From: Janthinobacterium sp. Marseille
GTDB lineage: Bacteria; Pseudomonadota; Gammaproteobacteria; Burkholderiales; Burkholderiaceae_D
Length of the DNA: 64,000 bases
Reading direction: 5' to 3'
Assembly: GCF_000013625.1 (NCBI RefSeq)
Contig: NC_009659.1
Coordinates: 248,001-312,000, forward strand
Within the stretch, counting starts at the first letter, position 1; every line of letters starts with the position of its first letter. A program made the translations under genes and the position numbers. The notes beneath the pieces are model-generated. The model made no database searches. It worked only from the letters and a program-made list of their open reading frames with translations, and had not been told where the DNA came from. This document shows, in pieces, positions 39,271 through 48,637 of the stretch.

Positions 39271-40182
39271 ATGAGTACTGGATCAACCGTTCAACTGGAA
39301 GCGCCCGATTTCGGCGCGGCGCTCGAGCCATCGATTGCGCGCAATGCGGGCTTTCCCTTGCGCCTGGCAGATTGGCGCAAATTGCGTCCGGGCCTGGTGC
39401 TGGCCGCGCTTTTCGTCCTGTTCCTGATTGTGGCAACGCTGCAACCATCCTTGCTGACATCGAATGATCCGCTTGCTGCTTCCGCACGTGAAGCTTTCCG
39501 TGCGCCGAGTGCTGCGCATTGGCTGGGTACTGATGAAAACGGACGTGATGTCTGGACCCGCCTGATCTATGGCGTACAGCCATCGCTGCTGATGGGTTTG
39601 GCGGCGACTGCCATTGGTTTGAGCATCGGTATCGCAGTCGGCCTGTTTGCCGGCCTCGGCCATCGCATTATCGATAATTTCCTGATGCGCCTGATTGATG
39701 TCTTGCTGGCTTTCCCTGATCTCCTGCTTGCACTTGTAATCATTACGTTTTGGGGACAAGGGCTGGTGAATGCAGTGATCGCGGTTGGTGTGGCCAGCGT
39801 GCCGCGTTATGCGCGCATGGTGCGGGCACAAACACATATCGTACGGAATGCGCAGTATGTGGAAGCTGCTGTCACCCTGGGCTTGCGACGTTCCACCGTG
39901 ATAATCCGTCATGTTTTGCCGAATGCCATCAAGCCTATCCTGATCCTGGCAACAATCGGTATTGGCGGCAAGATTGCTGCCGGTGCTGCGCTTAGCTTCC
40001 TCGGCTTCGGTGCACCGCCACCTTCACCCGAATGGGGTTCGATGTTGTCGGTAGGACGCAACTTCCTGTCGAACGCCTGGTGGCTGGTTGCAGCGCCGGG
40101 TGTCGCAGTTACCTTAACTGTTGTATCGATTACCGCATTGGGACGTGAACTCTTGCTGCGCAGCGAAGGCAAGCGCGCATGA
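39271..40182 (+). CDS. ABC importer permease, DppC/OppC type
   Basis: A 303-residue inner-membrane permease with a cytoplasmic N-terminus, the DppC/OppC N-terminal motif HWLGTDENGRDVWTRLIYG and the EAA loop EAAVTLGLRRSTVIIRHVLPN that contacts the ATPase. Five to six membrane helices are visible. It belongs to a peptide/nickel-type (PepT/Opp/Dpp) importer. Its ATPase gene overlaps by 4 bases (ATGA). The matching DppB-type permease and binding protein come 8 kb later, after three receptor genes. Confidence 0.92.
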   Translation: MSTGSTVQLEAPDFGAALEPSIARNAGFPLRLADWRKLRPGLVLAALFVLFLIVATLQPSLLTSNDPLAASAREAFRAPSAAHWLGTDENGRDVWTRLIYGVQPSLLMGLAATAIGLSIGIAVGLFAGLGHRIIDNFLMRLIDVLLAFPDLLLALVIITFWGQGLVNAVIAVGVASVPRYARMVRAQTHIVRNAQYVEAAVTLGLRRSTVIIRHVLPNAIKPILILATIGIGGKIAAGAALSFLGFGAPPPSPEWGSMLSVGRNFLSNAWWLVAAPGVAVTLTVVSITALGRELLLRSEGKRA

Positions 40183-41918
40183 CGATACAGGCAGATCAGG
40201 CGCGCCGTCCCTTGGTGGAAGTGGAAAACCTGCATGTCCGGTTCGGGCATGGCGGTCCCGCCGTTATCAAAGGTATTTCATTTGCCTTGCACCGGGGCGA
40301 ATGCCTGGCGCTGGTTGGTGAATCCGGCTCCGGCAAAAGCGTTACCTCACGCACACTGGTTGGCCTGACCGGACACCGCAGCAGCTTGCAGGCAGATCGC
40401 CTGAGTTTTGATGGCGATGACCTGCGACGCTTTAATGAGCGGACCTGGCGTGATATACGCGGCCGCCGCATAGGTTTCGTTATGCAGGATGCGCTTGGTT
40501 CCCTCGATCCCTTGCGTACTGTGGGTGCCGAAGTGGCCGAACCGCTCAAGCTGCATGCGAAGTTGACGAAGCAGGAACGCGAAGAAAAAGTAATTGCCCT
40601 GCTGCATTCCGTCGGCATTCCACAACCGGAATCCCGTTTGATGCAGTATCCGCATCAGTTGTCCGGCGGCTTGCGCCAGCGTGCCTTGATTGCATCGGCG
40701 ATTGCGTGCAACCCCGAATTGCTGATCGCCGATGAACCGACCACCGCCCTGGATGCGGCGGTGCAGGCACAAGTACTGGACTTGCTGGAATCGCTGCGTA
40801 CACCGGATAAGGCGATGCTGGTCGTGAGCCACGATTTTGCCGTGGTATCCCGCTTGGCCGATCGCGTAGCCGTGATGTGGCATGGTGAGATTGTCGAGCA
40901 GGGGCCTTTGGATGCCATCCTGCACGATCCGCAACATCCATATACCAAATCGTTGTTGTCAGCTGTTTCATCGGTACAAAAACGTGGCCCGGTACGACAA
41001 AAAATTGCCGTGACCGAAGATGGCCATCTCGCGACCTTGCCGAGCGAATTGCCGCCGGGTGTGATCAACAACAATCCTATCGTGGTTGAGGTGAATAACC
41101 TGACCAAGGTCTTCTTCGGCCCGGATGGTTCGCGCCGAGTCGCCGTATCCGAAGTGTCGTTTGCCTTGCGCAAGGGTGAGACGGTCGGCATCGTCGGTGA
41201 ATCGGGATCGGGCAAAACTACGTTGACACGCATGGTGCTGGGCCTGGAAACGCCGAATGTCGGGAATGTCCGTTTGCGTGACCAGGTATGGAGCGATCTC
41301 AGTGATGCGCAACAACGCGCGGAACGCAAACGCATCCAGGTGGTATTCCAGGATCCGCTCGCTTCCTTCGATCCGCGCTACACAGTGGAGCGCGTGTTGT
41401 TCGAGGCACTGGGTGTCGCCGGTTACACCGATACTGAAAAGACCCGTGCACGTGCCATCGAGCTGCTGCACCTGGTACGCCTGGACCAAAGCTATCTGCA
41501 GCGTCGTCCGATTGAATTATCCGGCGGCCAACGCCAACGCATTGCCATCGCACGCGCCCTGGCTCCTGAACCGGAAGTGCTGATTTGCGACGAGCCGGTC
41601 TCGGCGCTCGATGTATCAGTGCAGGCACAAATCCTTGATTTGTTGATCGACCTGAAAGATCGCCTTGGCTTGTCCTGTCTCTTCATCTCGCATGACCTCG
41701 GCGTCATTTATCGCGTCAGTGACCGCATCCTGGTGATGAAGGACGGCATCGTCGTCGAGTCCGGCGGGGTACGCGAGGTCTTTGAAAATCCGCAACACAT
41801 TTATACGCAAACGCTGCTTAGCGCCATCCCGCAATTGGGAATAAAGAAACGCGTAGCTGAATCATTTGATATCGGGAGTGGGGAAAGTGAAAAAGAAGGT
41901 GAACTCGATGCAGCATGA
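40179..41918 (+). CDS. ABC importer ATPase, fused DppD-DppF type
   Basis: A 579-residue protein with two complete ATPase domains in tandem. The first has Walker A GESGSGKSV, signature LSGGLRQRALI and Walker B LLIADEPTTALD. The second has GESGSGKTT, LSGGQRQRIAI and VLICDEPVSALD. Both carry the C-terminal oligopeptide-type extension (PQHPYTKSLLSAV; PQHIYTQTLLSAI). The fusion replaces the two separate DppD and DppF proteins, as in GsiA. The ATG overlaps the permease stop, and the end overlaps the next receptor gene by about 30 bases. Confidence 0.93.
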   Translation: MTIQADQARRPLVEVENLHVRFGHGGPAVIKGISFALHRGECLALVGESGSGKSVTSRTLVGLTGHRSSLQADRLSFDGDDLRRFNERTWRDIRGRRIGFVMQDALGSLDPLRTVGAEVAEPLKLHAKLTKQEREEKVIALLHSVGIPQPESRLMQYPHQLSGGLRQRALIASAIACNPELLIADEPTTALDAAVQAQVLDLLESLRTPDKAMLVVSHDFAVVSRLADRVAVMWHGEIVEQGPLDAILHDPQHPYTKSLLSAVSSVQKRGPVRQKIAVTEDGHLATLPSELPPGVINNNPIVVEVNNLTKVFFGPDGSRRVAVSEVSFALRKGETVGIVGESGSGKTTLTRMVLGLETPNVGNVRLRDQVWSDLSDAQQRAERKRIQVVFQDPLASFDPRYTVERVLFEALGVAGYTDTEKTRARAIELLHLVRLDQSYLQRRPIELSGGQRQRIAIARALAPEPEVLICDEPVSALDVSVQAQILDLLIDLKDRLGLSCLFISHDLGVIYRVSDRILVMKDGIVVESGGVREVFENPQHIYTQTLLSAIPQLGIKKRVAESFDIGSGESEKEGELDAA

Positions 41919-44046
41919 GGCATCGCGCAATAACTCCCTGGCGGCATCACGTGCCGTCTTGCTGCGATCCTTGGGTGTTGGTGCTGCGCTATGCATATCC
42001 GGCGGCGTGGCCACGGCACAGGAAGCGACGCCACAGGTCGAGGAAACCGTAGTCATCAAGGCCAAAGGGTTGAGGGATTCTGAAAAGGCGAAGGAGCGGC
42101 TGAAGAATGTTGCCGGTACCGCAAGTGTTGTTAATAACGCTGAAGTCGAGCGCGGCCGTGCACAAAATGCCGAGGATGTCCTGGCTTATCAGGCGGGTGT
42201 GTTTGCAGCTGCCACCAGCGGGACAGGGGCAAATAAAATTTCGATCCGTGGTTCCGGCCTTAATTCCTTTTACCAGGGCTATTCGCTAGGCATCAAATAC
42301 CTGTTCGATGGTTTGCCCATTACGGGGCCAGGTGGCACACAGGAAGACTTCCTGACACTGACCGGGGTCGATTACACCGAAATCCTCAATGGTGCGAATG
42401 CATTCGCTTACTCTGCGTTGTCACTGGGCGGTGCGATCAACTTCGTTACCCACACCGGCCGCAGCGCGCCGGGCAACACCATCAGCGTGGAGGCCGGTAG
42501 CTTCGGTTATCGCAAATACCAGGCCAGTACCGGTGGCGTTTCTTCTTCCGGCGATACCGATTACTACTTTCAGTATTCGCATAACGAGCGCGATGGCTTT
42601 CAACGCAATACGCCGAACTCGGGCGAAGAATATATCTTCAATCTGGGCCACAGATTCAATGATCGCCTCGAAACTCGTTTGGTGATTCGCCATCGCGGCG
42701 AGGAATTAAGAAACGGCAGCACGCTGACGCTGGCGCAGCTGGAAGCAGATCCGCGTAACAGTACATCTACCGCTTCGGCACGTCGTAAAAAAGGCACGAC
42801 CCTGGTCACCAGCAAGACAACACTTACGCTGGATGATAAGTCGAAGTTTGAACTTGGCTTTGCCTACAACGACTATCCGCTGGATAACGGCTGGATTTAC
42901 TCCGATCAGCCAGGTATCTGGCGCTCCAAGGATTTCAGCACTTCGCTGAGATACCTGCGCACCGGCGATACCTTGTTCGGCAAGCCAAGCGACACTACCG
43001 TCAGTTTCAGTGATACGCGTTTGCGCGACGGTGACGTCACCGGTTACAACCAGGTCAACGGTGTTTACACCAGTGAGCGCCAGTACACGAAGTACAGCGG
43101 TTCACGCGATACCGTACTCTCGGTGAGTAATGCCCTGCATCTAAGTGATCAGTTCACGCTGTCCAGCGGGCTATCGCTCGTCGAAGTCGGACGTAATGTG
43201 CGTATTGAGCGCACGACCTTGCCGGCCAGCCCATTACCTTTCCCACGCGAGGTTGAATACACCGATAGATCGCTGGCACCACGTTTGGGTTTCCTGTATC
43301 AAGCAGCACCTGACTTGCAGCTGTTCGGCAATGTGTCACGTTCGATTGATCCACCGGTTACCTGGCAAATGGCAAGTACCGGTGTGTCCTACGTGCGGCC
43401 CTTGAAACCGCAAAAAGCCAATACCGCAGAAATCGGCTTGCGTGCCAGCAGCGAAAACCACGAAGGCAGCGTTACGCTCTACCGCTCTTACGTGAGTGAC
43501 GAATTGCTCAGCTCGATAGCGAGTCCTGCGGTTGGTGCCACACCGGCGCTGATTGCCAATACCAATGGCAGCAAAACCATACACCAGGGTATCGAAGCGG
43601 CCCTGACATCAAAGCTGTGGCGCAACACCGGCGGTGATCGCCTGAGTTATCGCCAGGCTTATACCCTCAACGATTTCTATTATCGCAATGACCAGCGTTA
43701 CGGGAAAAACGAATTGCCCAGTTTGCCGCGTCATGTCTATCAGGGCGAATTGTTGTTCCAGCAAGCCGGTGGTTTCTATTCGGGTGTGAACGTGCGTGCC
43801 ATGTCCGGCTATTACGTCGACTATGCCAATACGCTCAAAGCGCCGTCCGCGGTGATCTGGGGCGCCAAATTCGGTTACGAAGAGCCAGGCAAGAAATGGA
43901 AAGCCTATCTCGACTTCCGCAATCTCGGTGACAAGCATTACGCCGCCGCAGCTAATACGGTCGACAACGCCAGGGGGCTCGATTCACCCAACTTTTATCC
44001 GGGTGATGGTTTCTCGGTTTATAGCGGCGTGACGTATCGCTTCTAA
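41887..44046 (+). CDS. TonB-dependent outer-membrane receptor 1
   Basis: A TonB-dependent receptor of about 719 residues. A signal peptide ends at ATAQ, a TonB-box-like EETVVIKAKG follows, then the plug (VEETV... RGRAQNAEDVLAYQAGVF, ISIRGSGLN, FDGLPITGPGGTQEDFL, LGGAINFVTHTG) and a 22-strand barrel ending in ...SGVTYRF with terminal Phe. It imports a ligand using TonB-ExbBD. The GTG start at 41887 is chosen because the same GGGAG-GGGAAAGTG context precedes the next receptor; ATG 41908 is an alternative. It overlaps the ATPase gene. The plug lacks the long FecA-type signalling extension. Confidence 0.92.
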   Translation: MKKKVNSMQHEASRNNSLAASRAVLLRSLGVGAALCISGGVATAQEATPQVEETVVIKAKGLRDSEKAKERLKNVAGTASVVNNAEVERGRAQNAEDVLAYQAGVFAAATSGTGANKISIRGSGLNSFYQGYSLGIKYLFDGLPITGPGGTQEDFLTLTGVDYTEILNGANAFAYSALSLGGAINFVTHTGRSAPGNTISVEAGSFGYRKYQASTGGVSSSGDTDYYFQYSHNERDGFQRNTPNSGEEYIFNLGHRFNDRLETRLVIRHRGEELRNGSTLTLAQLEADPRNSTSTASARRKKGTTLVTSKTTLTLDDKSKFELGFAYNDYPLDNGWIYSDQPGIWRSKDFSTSLRYLRTGDTLFGKPSDTTVSFSDTRLRDGDVTGYNQVNGVYTSERQYTKYSGSRDTVLSVSNALHLSDQFTLSSGLSLVEVGRNVRIERTTLPASPLPFPREVEYTDRSLAPRLGFLYQAAPDLQLFGNVSRSIDPPVTWQMASTGVSYVRPLKPQKANTAEIGLRASSENHEGSVTLYRSYVSDELLSSIASPAVGATPALIANTNGSKTIHQGIEAALTSKLWRNTGGDRLSYRQAYTLNDFYYRNDQRYGKNELPSLPRHVYQGELLFQQAGGFYSGVNVRAMSGYYVDYANTLKAPSAVIWGAKFGYEEPGKKWKAYLDFRNLGDKHYAAAANTVDNARGLDSPNFYPGDGFSVYSGVTYRF

Positions 44047-44157
44047 AGCTTTTAAAAAAATAAGAGGAATGAGGAGCAGCGACTGTAATGCGGGCGTAGC
44101 GGCATTGCAGGTGTAAAGCGCGAGTCGCTCATTTGAACAATATCGGGAGTAGGGAAA

Positions 44158-46344
44158 GTGGAAAAGAAAGTGAATCAGGCCTCGCGTCGGCGTATAGCCC
44201 CGCCAACTACACATCGTGCTTTGCGCGCATTAAGTGCAAGCGCTGTGTTGTGCATGGCGAGCGGTGCTATCTATGCGCAGGAAGCAACACCCCAGGTCGA
44301 AGACACTGTGGTCGTCAAGGGCAAGGCGCTGACCGGTGAGGCCAAGGCCAAGCTGAAACTGAATGAAGTATCCGGTGCCACCAATTTCATCAGCAGTGAA
44401 GATGCAGAGCGACGCAGCGTACGTACTGCACAAGACATTCTTGCTTATCAGCCGGGCGTGTTTGCGCAAGCCGCATCGGGTGGTGGTGACGGTATCAAGA
44501 TTTCGATCCGTGGTTCCGCCATCAACCGGGGCGGCGGCAATTCCTTCCGCACCGGCACCTACTTCCTGTTCGACGGCCTGCCTGTCAGCGGTCCTGGCGG
44601 CACGCCATATGAACTGTTTGAACCACTGGGACTGGAATACACCGAAGTATTGCGCGGTGCCAATGCATTTGACTACGGTGCCAACACCCTGGGCGGAGCG
44701 ATTAACTACGTTACGAAAACCGGACGCACTGCCGATCCGTTTGCCGTGCATGTCGAAGGCGGCAGCTTCGGTTACCACAAGGTGCAGCTCAGCGGCGGCA
44801 AGGTCATCGGGCCACTGGATTACTACTTCAGCATTACCGAAGCATCACGCGATGGTTATCAGGCGCAATCACGCAGTAGCAGCAATGGCATCGCCGCGAA
44901 TATCGGCTATCAAATCAATCCTGACGTGCAGACACGTTTTTACCTGCGCTATCGCGAAACCAAGAATCAATCGCCGGGTAACCTGACGCGTGCACAGATT
45001 GACGCTGATCCGCGCCAGGCCAATGCGCTGGCAATCGCGCAGAACGCCTTGCGTGACCAGCCCGGCTCGACCTGGCTGGCGAACAAGACCAGTATCAGGC
45101 TGGATGGCAGTTCGCAGCTGGATCTGGGTCTGGTGTATCACAACTATCCGATTGATTCACGTCCGAGCAATGCCGTAGCGACAAACGCGACGATCCAGGA
45201 TTGGGGGTTTGAAGACGTGTCCGCCAGCGCGCAGTACTCACGCAGTGATACCTGGGGCGGCAAGGTTAGCAACAGCAAAATTGGTTTCGTTGCGACCAAG
45301 CACCTGGACGGATATCGGAATTCATATGCGGCCCGCACCTCAGTTAACTATCCGGCGGGTTCGCTGGTGCACAAGGCGGAATATGGAGGTTCCGACTTCG
45401 TCATTCATGCCAGCAACGACCTGGAACTCGCACCGTCGCTATGGGTAACGACCGGACTGTCCGCTATCAATACCGAACGCGATACGGTCGTAACCTATCC
45501 GGTGACCAACCAGCCATACAGTACATCGCGTTGGGATTTCGCACCGCGCCTGGGCTTGCGCTACAACTTCACGCCGGACCTGCAGGTATTCGGCAATATC
45601 GGGCGCTCGGTTGAACCGGCCAACTCCTGGGCTTTCCTGACCGCGCCACCGAATTTCGGCAATCTGGGTGCCACCGGACCATTGGCCAGCTTTGCCGTGC
45701 GTGGCTACGATTTGAAAAACCAGAAAGCCACCACCGCAGAAATCGGTGCGCGTGGAGCTGTCAACGGCGGGCAGTGGAGTGTGGCGCTGTATCGCTCCGA
45801 GTTGAAGAATGAATTGCAGACGGTAGAAACATTCCCGGGTTCCAATGTCACGCTCGAATCGAATGCCAGCCCGACGGTGCACCAGGGTATCGAGGCCGGT
45901 GCCGATCTTCCGTTGTGGCAGTCGGCAGGGCAAAAATTGTCGCTGCGCCAGGCTTATACCTATAGCGACTTTTACTTCCGCCGCGATCCGGTGTTTGGCA
46001 GCAATCAGTTGCCGGCGATTCCTCCGCACTATTACCAGGCTGAGCTGCTGTACGTTCATCCGAGCGGTTTCTACGCCGGGGTCAATGCGCAGGCAGCATC
46101 GAAGACCAAGGTCGATTACGCCAGTACCTTCGCTGTAAAAGGCTACACCGTGTTTGGTGCATCGGCCGGTTATGTCCATCCGACCGATGGCTGGAAGGTA
46201 TTCCTTGATTTGCGCAATCTGGGTGACAAGCGTTACGCCGCCAGTGTCAGTCCGACCTTCAATGCCAAAGGATTGGATACCGCGAGTTCGGTGCCGGGCG
46301 ATGGCTTTGGTGCGGTGGCAGGCATTTCATATGCATTCAGGTAA
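44158..46344 (+). CDS. TonB-dependent outer-membrane receptor 2
   Basis: A 728-residue paralogue of the preceding receptor. It has a signal peptide ending AIYAQ, the TonB box EDTVVVKGKA, the plug with RTAQDILAYQPGVF, ISIRGSAINRGGG, FDGLPVSGPGGTPYELFEPLGLEYTEV and LGGAINYVTKTG, and a barrel whose last residues are SYAFR. The GTG start shares about 30 near-identical bases with receptor 1 (TATCGGGAGTAGGGAAAGTG here), a trace of tandem duplication. The barrels have diverged strongly, so the ligands may differ. Confidence 0.92.
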   Translation: MEKKVNQASRRRIAPPTTHRALRALSASAVLCMASGAIYAQEATPQVEDTVVVKGKALTGEAKAKLKLNEVSGATNFISSEDAERRSVRTAQDILAYQPGVFAQAASGGGDGIKISIRGSAINRGGGNSFRTGTYFLFDGLPVSGPGGTPYELFEPLGLEYTEVLRGANAFDYGANTLGGAINYVTKTGRTADPFAVHVEGGSFGYHKVQLSGGKVIGPLDYYFSITEASRDGYQAQSRSSSNGIAANIGYQINPDVQTRFYLRYRETKNQSPGNLTRAQIDADPRQANALAIAQNALRDQPGSTWLANKTSIRLDGSSQLDLGLVYHNYPIDSRPSNAVATNATIQDWGFEDVSASAQYSRSDTWGGKVSNSKIGFVATKHLDGYRNSYAARTSVNYPAGSLVHKAEYGGSDFVIHASNDLELAPSLWVTTGLSAINTERDTVVTYPVTNQPYSTSRWDFAPRLGLRYNFTPDLQVFGNIGRSVEPANSWAFLTAPPNFGNLGATGPLASFAVRGYDLKNQKATTAEIGARGAVNGGQWSVALYRSELKNELQTVETFPGSNVTLESNASPTVHQGIEAGADLPLWQSAGQKLSLRQAYTYSDFYFRRDPVFGSNQLPAIPPHYYQAELLYVHPSGFYAGVNAQAASKTKVDYASTFAVKGYTVFGASAGYVHPTDGWKVFLDLRNLGDKRYAASVSPTFNAKGLDTASSVPGDGFGAVAGISYAFR

Positions 46345-46381
46345 CAGGGTAGTTCATTCATTCCATATAAAAAAACAAATC

Positions 46382-46435
46382 GCCGGCCTGTCCTTTAATG
46401 GCAAGGCCGGCATCTAGCCCTGAATTTTTTCAGGG
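46382..46435 (+). other. Two hairpins between receptor genes 2 and 3
   Basis: GCCGGCCT (46382-46389) pairs with AGGCCGGC (46404-46411), and CCCTGAA (46418-46424) with TTCAGGG (46429-46435). The second has T residues only in its loop. They may tune mRNA stability or partial termination inside the operon. Confidence 0.5.
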
Positions 46436-46455
46436 ACATTATTTAAGGGGTTATT

Positions 46456-48606
46456 TTGAAACAAGTACTTCCACCATCACAGACCATATCCCGTTTAGTG
46501 GCTTCGGTTTTCCCGCGCGCGCATCGTTCCAGATTGCTGCATGCCAGCGTTGTGTTTTGCATGGCCAGCGGCATGGCATACGCGCAAGAAGCGACGACGC
46601 AGGTCGAAGATACCGTTGTCATCAAAGCCAAAGCGCTTTCCACCACAGACAAGGCCAAGGTGCGCCTTGAGAGTGTGACCGGTAACGTCAGCGTCGTGAA
46701 AAATGCAGACGTTGAAAAAGGCCGTTCATCTACCCTGGAGGATGTGCTGGCCTTCGAGCCGGGTGTATTCGCACAAGCTACCGGTGGTAACGATGCGATC
46801 AAGATTTCTATTCGTGGTTCCGGTATCGCTACCGCTGGCGGCGTGTTCCGCGAAGGCACCTCGTTTCTGTTCGACGGCCTGGCACTGACCGGTTCGGGTG
46901 GCACGCCGTATGAGTTGCTGGAAATGTCTGGCATCGATTACACCGAGGTGTTGCGTGGTGCGAATGCCTTCCAGTATGGCGCGCTGGCGCTGGGCGGTGC
47001 CCTGAACCTGGTGACGCATAGCGGGCGTACTTCGCCTGGTGTGTATGGCCGGTTTGAAGCAGGCAGTTTCGGTTGGCGCAAACAGCAGCTGAGTGTGGGT
47101 GGCGTTTCAGAATCGGGGGACAATGACTACTACGTCAGCGTCACTAACTCGGAACGACGCGGTTATCAGAAATGGACTAACGTCGAGGCAAAAGGCATCG
47201 TCGGTAACTTTGGTTTCCGCCTGACGCCACAGCTGGAGACACGACTCTATTTGCGTTATCGCGAGGAGTATCACCAAAATCCTGCACTGCTCACGATTGC
47301 CCAGATGAAGGCAGATAGCAGCCAGACCACACCTGCCACGGTGAGTGGACGTAATGACGGTACCAAGCCTGGTTCGACTTTCATTGGCAGCAAAACGACT
47401 TATACGATAGATGACATTTCCAAGCTTGAATTTGGTCTGGTCTATCACGATTATCCGCAGATACTGAATATCAATAGCGCGGCGACACCAAACTATTGGA
47501 CATGGCGGGATATCAATGCCTCACTGCGTTACCTGCGTAGTGAACAATTATTCGGTTTGCAAAGTGAAACCGCCGTCAGCTTTACCCGTACCCAGGCCAT
47601 TAATTCCAGCGTTAAGACATACAACGGAACCACAAGGGCTTTGAAAAAGTACGCAACGTATGACAGCTCGTCCGATACCGTCCTGGCAGTCGGAAATGAA
47701 TTGCAGCTCAACCCACGTACCTGGTTGTCGACTGGTTTGTCGCTGGTGGATGTACGTCGTGATGTGCGCACCTTGTATGCGGATATTCCGGCAGGAAATG
47801 CGGCAACCACATACAACCATCTTGATCTCGCGCCACGCCTGGGCCTGCGTTATGAGCTGGCACCGAAAGTCGTGGCTTTTGCCAATGTCAGTCGTTCGAT
47901 TGATCCGCCTGTCACCTGGGGCTTTACCGGCTCCGGTACTACCAGTACCCAGATCGGTGTGAAGAACCTGACCGAACAAAAGGCGAACACAGTCGAAATC
48001 GGTGTGCGTGGCAGCAATGACACCTTCAGCGGCAGTGTCGCGCTGTATCGCTCCGAAGTGCGCAATGAACTGTTGACGGCGCAGATCCCGGGTGGACTGC
48101 CGACCGATACCGAAAAGCGCAACGCCACGCCGACGGTACACCAAGGCCTGGAAGCCGGCCTGGATGCGCGCGTGTGGAAAGGCAAGGGCGGCGACAACGT
48201 CGTTCTGCGCCAGGCTTATACCTATAACGATTTCCATTACAAAAACGATCCGGTCTACGGTGCCAATGAATTGCCCGGCCTGCCCAAGCATGTCTACACG
48301 GCAGAGCTGCAATACCAGCATCCAAGTGGTTTCTATGCCGGTGTCAATGCTCGTTACTCATCGAAAACCTGGATCGATTACGCCAACTCTCTGGCCGCAC
48401 CGAATTACACGATCTTTGGCGCCAAGTTTGGTTATGACCAACCCGGTGGCAAATGGAGCCTCTTCCTCGACCTGCGTAACCTGACTGACAAAGCGTATGC
48501 ATCGGCTATCAGCCCGCAATACAACTTGCGCGGTCTCGACAACACCGGTGCCATCTATGTGGGTGACGGCTTCGGCGCGTTTGCCGGTGCGTCTTACCGT
48601 TTTTAA
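46456..48606 (+). CDS. TonB-dependent outer-membrane receptor 3
   Basis: A 716-residue receptor, third of the tandem set. A signal peptide ends MAYAQ, then TonB box EDTVVIKAKA, plug with STLEDVLAFEPGVF, ISIRGSGIATAGG, FDGLALTGSGGTPYELLEMSGIDYTEV and LGGALNLVTHSG, and a barrel ending ...GASYRF with the terminal Phe needed for BamA insertion. The start is TTG at 46456 with AAGGGG 6 bases upstream. Barrel segments such as LRQAYTYNDFHYKNDPVYG recur in all three paralogues. Confidence 0.92.
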   Translation: MKQVLPPSQTISRLVASVFPRAHRSRLLHASVVFCMASGMAYAQEATTQVEDTVVIKAKALSTTDKAKVRLESVTGNVSVVKNADVEKGRSSTLEDVLAFEPGVFAQATGGNDAIKISIRGSGIATAGGVFREGTSFLFDGLALTGSGGTPYELLEMSGIDYTEVLRGANAFQYGALALGGALNLVTHSGRTSPGVYGRFEAGSFGWRKQQLSVGGVSESGDNDYYVSVTNSERRGYQKWTNVEAKGIVGNFGFRLTPQLETRLYLRYREEYHQNPALLTIAQMKADSSQTTPATVSGRNDGTKPGSTFIGSKTTYTIDDISKLEFGLVYHDYPQILNINSAATPNYWTWRDINASLRYLRSEQLFGLQSETAVSFTRTQAINSSVKTYNGTTRALKKYATYDSSSDTVLAVGNELQLNPRTWLSTGLSLVDVRRDVRTLYADIPAGNAATTYNHLDLAPRLGLRYELAPKVVAFANVSRSIDPPVTWGFTGSGTTSTQIGVKNLTEQKANTVEIGVRGSNDTFSGSVALYRSEVRNELLTAQIPGGLPTDTEKRNATPTVHQGLEAGLDARVWKGKGGDNVVLRQAYTYNDFHYKNDPVYGANELPGLPKHVYTAELQYQHPSGFYAGVNARYSSKTWIDYANSLAAPNYTIFGAKFGYDQPGGKWSLFLDLRNLTDKAYASAISPQYNLRGLDNTGAIYVGDGFGAFAGASYRF

Positions 48607-48637
48607 TTGATCTTTAAGTGAAATAAATGAAGGGCTG

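Noticed and set aside
44047..44157. Terminator between receptor genes 1 and 2
   Set aside because: A nested inverted repeat (AGCGACT/AGTCGCT) is present but no T-run follows, and the operon appears to continue.
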